Of a stretch of DNA of 64,000 nt, positions 57,591 through 64,000 are shown piece after piece (the first letter of the stretch is position 1; each line of letters begins with the position of its first letter). Source of the DNA: Zeugodacus cucurbitae (lineage: Eukaryota; Arthropoda; Insecta; Diptera; Tephritidae); the NCBI RefSeq assembly GCF_028554725.1, contig NC_071669.1, positions 1,441,501-1,505,500 on the forward strand. The letters run 5' to 3'. Below the pieces are notes generated by a model that had not been told where the DNA came from, made no database searches, and saw only the letters and a list, made by a program, of their open reading frames with translations. The position numbers were made by a program, and so were the translations under genes.

Positions 57591-60472
57591 TTGTTAACAT
57601 TTTTGAGTGTTGTTTTGGTGTCCGATGTCTTTCTCTCGAATTATGAAGTGAGCTTGTATATTTCTAATATTTTGACGATTTTCAGTTTCAGATTAAGATT
57701 CTCCGGATTCTTTTTGCTACCCTCACCTGGGAACTATTTCCAGAAAGTTTAGATTATAGTAATAGATATAGCCTGTGTCACTCGAGGTGAATGCAGCTTT
57801 CGAATGGTGAAAGAATTTTTGAAATCAGCACAGTAGTTTTTGAGCTTATTCATTACAAACATACATACAAATATTTCCGCTTTATAATAGTAGTATACTA
57901 TAAAAAAATGATAAAATCCAAGCTTTAAAGATATAAAAACATTAAATTCACTACTTTCTTTCATAATATAGGCATTAAAATGCTAGGACAGAAATTTATG
58001 ATCCTCTTGAAATGTAATAAAACGCTGATAGGATAATAAAATACAAATGAACCAATCGATTACGAAAACATACGATTCTCGCAATGGCAGACAAACATAA
58101 AATCGAATGCCATAAAAATCCGTTTTATAAAATACAATCATATAGTGGCACAATGAACGAGCTGTCCGACATACTTACATACAAGCACACACACAGCTCT
58201 TAGTGGTGCATAGACAAGCCGTTGAACAAGCGCAATCTAATCAATGGAACGAGTGCTCACTTAAAACGGCAGCAGAAACTATCAGAGCTTTGCAAGCACA
58301 CACACATACAGTTGTCACAGACCAGCTAAAGGACACACCATTCACTTCATGTTGTTGTAACTTCCTTTTGGACTTGGCTATCTGCGCTACTTTATCCGAA
58401 TATATGGCATCCATACTCAATATTTCAAAAGTTATCCACCCCGAACGAGTTAAAAGCGGCGGCGGCGGCACGGCAGCCCGACTGCCAATGGCCAATGTAC
58501 AATGTATGAGCATGAAGTGGGGCTAAAAGCTATTACAACAGCAGTGGCAGTGGCAGTAGCGGGCAACAGCAACAACAACACGAAGTTGAATTGTTCGATT
58601 GTTTGAACATTTGGCGCAGCATAGAAAATGGCGTCAAAAGCGCCCTAAAAGCACTGAGCGCATTTAAACATACACACACTCTTCCCCACACAAATCGAAG
58701 GCAGATAAATTGTAACGGTAAGTAAGGCGATTGGGGATATACCCGGACTACATGCAGTTATATGAGTGAGCTTTTGTATGAGAGTGTGCGTGTATGTGTG
58801 TGTGTGCCAGAGTGCTTTGCGAGTATATGAAGTGGCACGGCAGCCATTCGTTACTATCTCGTTGTTGTTGTTGATGTATTTGCTAGAGACTATAAAACGC
58901 TTCATGAACGCGCGCACCAGCCAACCATGAAGTTTTGTTGATTTTTATCATTTATCGATTTCGAATTTGCCGTTTCTTCACCGCCAACCAATTTTGTGCC
59001 CTGCGCTTTGGCTGTGAGCTGCTGCCACACTCTCCAAATGGCAACATCTACTGATGACACACATACGTATGTAGATATGTATGTATGAACTCGCACGCGT
59101 TCTATTTGCTGTTGATGAGTGTTGCAATTATTGCTGTTGTTGTTGCTATTGTTGTAAATGTTGCTATTGTCAAGGCATTGCGCGCTGTCTCATCAACGCT
59201 GACAACATTGAAACTGGAGTTTTGTCATCAACAACTGATGGAGACAGTGAGGTCTTCTTCAATGGGGCATTCACACTCGTGAAGTGTGTTCCTCTGTCTG
59301 TGTGTCCGTGTGCGTAATTAACTTGCAAAAAAATTATTGCCACGCTAAGCAGTTCTGCTCCATCAATTCGAAAGGCTTGTTAGGCGAGGCTAGAGAGTCC
59401 CTCAGCACCACACAGTCCATTTTGCCTTCAATTTCCTGCTGGTTCGAGCAATCAGCTCAGCCATTAGGTGCCTCAGCTTACACATATATTATATATTCTT
59501 ACTAGTAAATATGTATGTATGTCTGTCTGTTAGCCTGGCAGCCAATCGCTTGTCATTGTCAGATAAATTCAGCTCAATCGCTTCGAAAGTGTAGTATATG
59601 TTAGCAACGGGAATTTACGATGAAAATGCCACTTCACTTCACTTCCTCAATCTTTGTGACGCTCATGGGCACATGCCTATCCTAATACTCGCACTGTCTG
59701 CCTGTCTAACTGGCAAAATGCTAATAGACTCACTAGCGAATATAGTCGCTCTGTTCGAAGCTATTTTCAGCTCTGCTATGGTTGTTGTACGGCTTGTGTT
59801 GTTTTTGTCGAGTTGGGTGGTGTGGATCATTGAACGTATGAAATGTCTTTTTTGCTCATTTTACCACTCATATTGGTTTGTAGGATGTTGTAGGCTTTTT
59901 GCGCTTTCATTTGTAGTTTTTATTTGGATTATCGATTTTGTTACGCATTGATTTCGACATTCGACAAATTTGGTAATTTACATTCATTTCTCTCGAATTG
60001 TTATGGAAGCGAATTTATATTGCCTTGTATTATTTAATAATTTTGTTGAGAGTCAAGCAGTTATGGTTGAAATAATTTGTAGATTTTATGTTGTGTACAC
60101 AGGATATTTGAGGGATTTTGATAAAAATATGGAGATGATAATGAATAATACGTATCTCAGGTACTACATTTTGATTACTCCACAAAACCTCACACAAAAC
60201 ATTGCTGTTTAAGCTCCTGGTTTCTTAAAAAAACCGAATTAGACTTCATAAGTAGTGTTCTCTATATAATATAGACTATTTGGCTTCAAGTACTTTTACT
60301 CAAATGCTATTGTGTGGTCCTGAATTTGAAATAACGCTAGTAAAACCTGCTCGACCGAGAACAACTTTAATTCCTGACTATCTTCATAATCGAAATCTTT
60401 CAATGCTTTATAAAAAATGTTACAGTGAACGGATTTAGTTCAAATGTGCGCCATTTCGTTCGATAATCTGTT
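57591..60472. other. Intergenic, no gene seen
   Basis: No supported gene in about 2.9 kb. Includes (GT)n at 58789-58806, GTTGTTGTTGTTG at 58861-58873 and (GTAT)n near 59509-59521. Frames at 58203-58526, 59081-59505 and 59598-60212 have no recognisable domain. Confidence 0.4.
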
Positions 60473-61250
60473 CTATATAGACGACAACTTCATAGAAGCT
60501 CTCCTCGTAGAAGCTCTCCTCCTTATTTGCGAAGAACTCGGACAGCCATTTTTCACAAGCCTCTTGTTTGAGTTCCACTTTACACCGCCAAGGACGTTCG
60601 CCATGGACAGGAACAGGTGGTATTCACTTGGCGCTATGTCGGGGCTATATGGTGGATGCGATAAAATCTCCCATCCGAACTCCCTTAGCTTCTGACGAGT
60701 CATTAACAAAGTGTGTGGTCTGACGTTGTCCTGGTGGAATACTACACCCTTCCTGCTGGCTAATTTTGGACGCTTCTGGTTGATCGTCTGCTTCAAGCAA
60801 TCCAGTTGTTCGCAGCAGATGGTAGAATTAAGCGTCTGGCCTTCCAATCCCACCAAACGCACAGCAAAACCTTCCTGGCCGTCAATCCCGGCTTGGCCCC
60901 TGTTTGGGACAATGCATTTCGTCGTCAGTCACCGGCCGGTCTAACTCAATGTTTTCCATGATTTGATCGGTATTCGTCGAGGCTGGCTTATCCATGGTAT
61001 CGTTTTCAACCGCTCTGAATCATCGAAACCATTTCTCCGCTGTTCGACGTGATAGAGTACCCTCCCCCAAAACACCATTAATCACACGGAACGTTTCTCT
61101 AGCGGATTTGCCTTTAACGAAGGAAAACTTTAAAATATCGCGAATTTCGGCGATAGTGTTCACCATGTTGACACGTCTATAACTGTTGAACGCAATATCC
61201 AAACTAAACATGCAAAGCTTCGTTTTGTAGGTTATGTCAAGACCTTTCAA
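60473..61250 (-). mobile_element. Internally deleted mariner transposase
   Basis: The N-terminal part (61250-61020) includes F-S-F-V-K-G-K-S-A-R-E-T and G-E-G-T-L-S-R-R-T-A-E-K-W-F, the first helix-turn-helix of mariner transposases. The C-terminal part (60862-60473) has V-V-F-H-Q-D-N-V-R-P-H with the second catalytic Asp and H-P-P-Y-S-P-D-I-A-P-S-E-Y-H-L-F. The third catalytic residue, normally Asp in A-P-S-D-Y, is Glu here at the 34-residue spacing. The region between them lacks the first catalytic Asp region and is shifted, so the gene is dead. No terminal inverted repeat was found at its left side. Confidence 0.8.
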
Positions 61251-61252
61251 AG

Positions 61253-61677
61253 ATGTATAATATTGCCAGATACAAGCTCTGTAGCGCTTTATACATAGCC
61301 GCGAAATTCAAAAGACAAAAAGACTTAAGGGAGACCAATATGTTGCCTTTAATGCCTTCCCAAATTTTAAAGAGAGATCAGCACAATAAAAAACAACAAA
61401 CCACAAGGTCATCTCGTATTTTTGATTTTTGGACTCACACTTCGTTGCTTGTTCGTGGATTTTTGCTCAAAGACAATACCGAAACGTCCCATCCAACATA
61501 TTCGCCAGACATGGAGTTTAAGAAATGGGTGGACGATTTGAAAAAGCGCTGGCACAAGTGCATAACATCGAATGGGAACTATTTTGAAGAACACAACATT
61601 AATATAGACGCATGAATAGGTTTTTTTTTTTTTAAAAAAAACGAAAATTCCCGTTATTTTTTGAACACAACACCACG
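61253..61677 (+). mobile_element. Mariner 3' end on the opposite strand
   Basis: The + frame to 61615 contains S-H-P-T-Y-S-P-D joined directly to E-F-K-K-W-V-D-D-L-K-K-R-W-H-K-C-I, then N-G-N-Y-F-E-E and a stop. This is the end of a mariner transposase with the segment after Y-S-P-D deleted. Its terminal repeat (ATTCCCGTTATTTTTTGAAC ... CCACG) ends at 61677 before a TA. It is the same terminal family as 343-1016 and 24340-24467. It lies head-to-head with the minus-strand transposase and has no visible left end, so the locus is a composite of at least two events. Confidence 0.75.
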
Positions 61678-61679
61678 TA

Positions 61680-63576
61680 TATACCACATCTTTAACTGCA
61701 GACAATATAACCAGATAGAGTGCGGCAGATTTTGGAAATTTGTATAAGAACTCATTTTTATAATAATCAAAATAGACGGAGTCATAATCATAAATGATCT
61801 GCGGAATAAAAAATAATAATTTTTCAACACTCCTAAAAGACATCATGGAATTCAAAGTGGTTACCGAGAGATAACAGACAGAAAGTACAAGAATGCGATT
61901 CTTTAATTCTCAAAAAGGTGTTTGGTTTTGTATGAGTTCTACTATATATAAAAAACAGTTTTGAATATATAATTTTTACTATCAAATTCGTCTACCTCGA
62001 GACGTGTTCACTAAAATTTTATGCAACTCCTAAATCCGCTTAGCATATTGCCAAATCTCCTATTCTTCTGCATATTCGAATGTATGATTGTTTGTATAAT
62101 CTTTTGACTTTGTGCTGATCCATACAGATTAGTGTCAACAGAGAATGCAAATGAACAATAAAACAATTAAAAGCAATTAATCAACATTTTTCGCATGAAC
62201 TCACACGTAAAATAGCAACATACAACAACAACACACATGCATACCATTCAAAGTACTAAAAACTAACTAATCCAAATTAAACCCAAAAGAGGCACAACAG
62301 AGCAAGACAACCAGCTGAGCTGGACAATAAACGCACAAAGCACACAGCAGACAAACACACACATACATACATATATACATACACAGAAGAATCTGAACAG
62401 CAGAATAGAATAAATCCTCAAATCGGAACTGCATTTTGCGGCAGTTAATTGGAATTCGCACACACAACACACGCGCTCAGGTAAGCTGGCGGGCAGAAGA
62501 TGAGCTGAGTTTAGGCAAAAATTGCTGTTGTGTTGTTGTATGGCTACTCGCAAGCGACTTTCTGACTTTTCACAATCCTCATTGATGGCTTCAATGTGTC
62601 ATTGTGCGCTGCAAATCTCTCGGGAGGCACGCACGAACGCTTGCGATGAGACGCACAGAGAGAATTCGCACCTTTGCGGTGAGTGGCGAACGAGTGACGC
62701 AGCTGGCCAAAGTGAGTATTGGCAATTTTCCAACGGATTTACACGCGGCTGTGAATTGCATTTGTTTGAGCTGTCCGTCCGTCTGTCTGTCCGTCTGCGT
62801 GTAGCTCATTTGTTCGGCGCATTTCTCCAGTTCATTACACGCTCGCAGCGACAACGTGTTTGTGCTGCTATTTGGCGTCCTGCTGCGTCGAATGTGTCCA
62901 GGAAGAAGGAAGCACAGGAAATGCCTAATAGTAGAACCATTTCACAAACACTCTATTTAACTAGCACCTATGAGCTCTAATGCCTGTTCGGTGTTGGTTG
63001 GAAATTTGTGCAAAATCATTGGAACATCACGTCGCAGCAGTTAAAATGCGCCTAGTGAAAAGAGATTACATATTCTTAGAGCATTATAAGCGATTTGTTA
63101 TGGTTTTCTGGGTAGAATCTTTTCTTGCTTAGGCGCAACGTGCTCTACAATTTGAAGAATTGGATTAATTGCTTTTCAAATGACTTTCAAATACGAATTG
63201 AATGACGATTCTCGATTGAATGACGTGATCGATTTTTGAAACCCAATTATGGACAGACATACATACTTACATATGTATATATATTTATACATGAGAGAGA
63301 ATGTGTGTTTAACATTGATTTGTAATTTGGTTCCGAAATAGTTGTCATATATATACGAAACTGCATCTGTCGACAATTTGTCATCCGAATGGCTTCTGAA
63401 CTTCATAGATTCTACATACTCATCTACCCCAAGAACTAACTTTATACCGAAAGTTATATTTTAACTAAGTCTCCTCACTTACTATCGAGACCAAATTCAA
63501 TTTCGTAAAGTTTAAACGAGGAGAAGACCAAAAGTTCCACAAAAGAAAGAACGGAATTTCGAACTACTGAAATCCG
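61680..63576. other. Intergenic, no gene seen
   Basis: No supported gene. The frames at 62263-62980 surround ACACACATACATACATAT repeats and TCCGTCTGTCTGTCCGTCTG at 62777, and have no domain signal. Confidence 0.4.
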
Positions 63577-63932
63577 TACTCTTTGCTGGGATTGTGAGGT
63601 AGAACCCTAGAGATCCATTGAGCTTCTAGTTCTAAGCAAGGTTAGCCGACTCAACAGATTTGTGTTAATCCAAACCGCTTGGTCGGTGGACTTCTGATTC
63701 AAAGGAAAGACCGTTGTTTCCACGGTCCATGTGAGATTCCGTTCGTATCGAAAAATACTCTTTGCTGGGATTGTTAGGTAGAACCCTAGAGATCCATTGA
63801 GCTTCTAGTTCTAAGCAAGGTTAGCCGACTCAACAGATTTGTGTTAATCCAAACCGCTTGGTCGAATAACAGTGGACTTCTGATTCAAAGGAAAGACCGT
63901 TGTTTCAGCGGTCCATGCGTGATTCCGTTGCG
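63577..63932. repeat. 179-bp direct duplication
   Basis: TACTCTTTGCTGGGATTGT starts units at 63577 and 63756. Both run through AGGTAGAACCCTAGAGATCC, CTAAGCAAGGTTAGCCGACT and GACTTCTGATTCAAAGG. The copies differ by a few substitutions and an indel near GGTCGAATAACAGTGG. Non-coding; recent. Confidence 0.9.
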
Positions 63933-64000
63933 AAATCCAGCGTCAGAACCCATTCAAACCTCTAATCAAACAGATGTACATTGAAAGTCCATATCATTTG

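Noticed and set aside
1..64000. tRNA, rRNA and snRNA genes
   Set aside because: I looked for B-box GGTTCGAATCC-like sequence with a matching A box, and for conserved rRNA/snRNA cores, and saw none; a covariance-model scan would be decisive.

Overview
The window looks like non-coding-rich nuclear DNA of a higher fly. I infer a tephritid (Bactrocera-like). The reasons are short phase-defined introns, AT-rich intergenic DNA full of CA/GTAT microsatellites and CAACAA runs, dispersed hairpin repeats and decayed LINE and mariner copies, and a leucokinin peptide identical to the one I know from Drosophila. The species cannot be fixed from the sequence alone. Most short ORFs in the window are chance.

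Three protein-coding genes are well supported. (1) A COMMD4 orthologue on + (13449-16177, four coding exons). (2) The leucokinin neuropeptide precursor on - (13659-14174), lying entirely inside COMMD4 intron 1. (3) A secreted or membrane-anchored carboxylesterase-family protein on + (33683-36442, seven exons, 568 aa), with an Inr+DPE promoter whose DPE ends at the start codon. Two weaker coding candidates are an open frame at 46044-46439 and a possible terminal exon at 19148-19222.

The rest is accessory. At 0-9 kb there is a decayed mariner carrying a nested hairpin repeat, a 170-180 bp AT-rich tandem array, a TTAA-flanked 753-bp element, and two larger copies of the hairpin repeat. At 16.9-22.4 kb there are three 5'-truncated LINE 3' ends. 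A 128-bp mariner MITE sits at 24.3 kb. LINE 3' ends recur at 29.4, 36.7, 40.0, 42.5 and 54.7 kb, several with (CCTAA)n tails. Tandem arrays with different unit lengths lie at 40.4 kb (73 bp), 46.9 kb (72 bp), 48.7 kb (61 bp), 50.7 kb (about 316 bp) and 63.6 kb (179 bp). A second, oppositely oriented copy of the TTAA element is at 53.9 kb, and two head-to-head defective mariners are at 60.5-61.7 kb.

The most striking structure is at 57.18-57.59 kb. It is a repeat array with twelve perfect CACGTG E-boxes, mostly in pairs exactly 21 bp apart, alternating with six GGTCA-N-TGACC inverted repeats that match the ecdysone-receptor IR-1 consensus. It is preceded by a TTCCGGTTCCGG-rich repeat. Whether it is a regulatory block or only a satellite that carries these motifs cannot be told from sequence alone.
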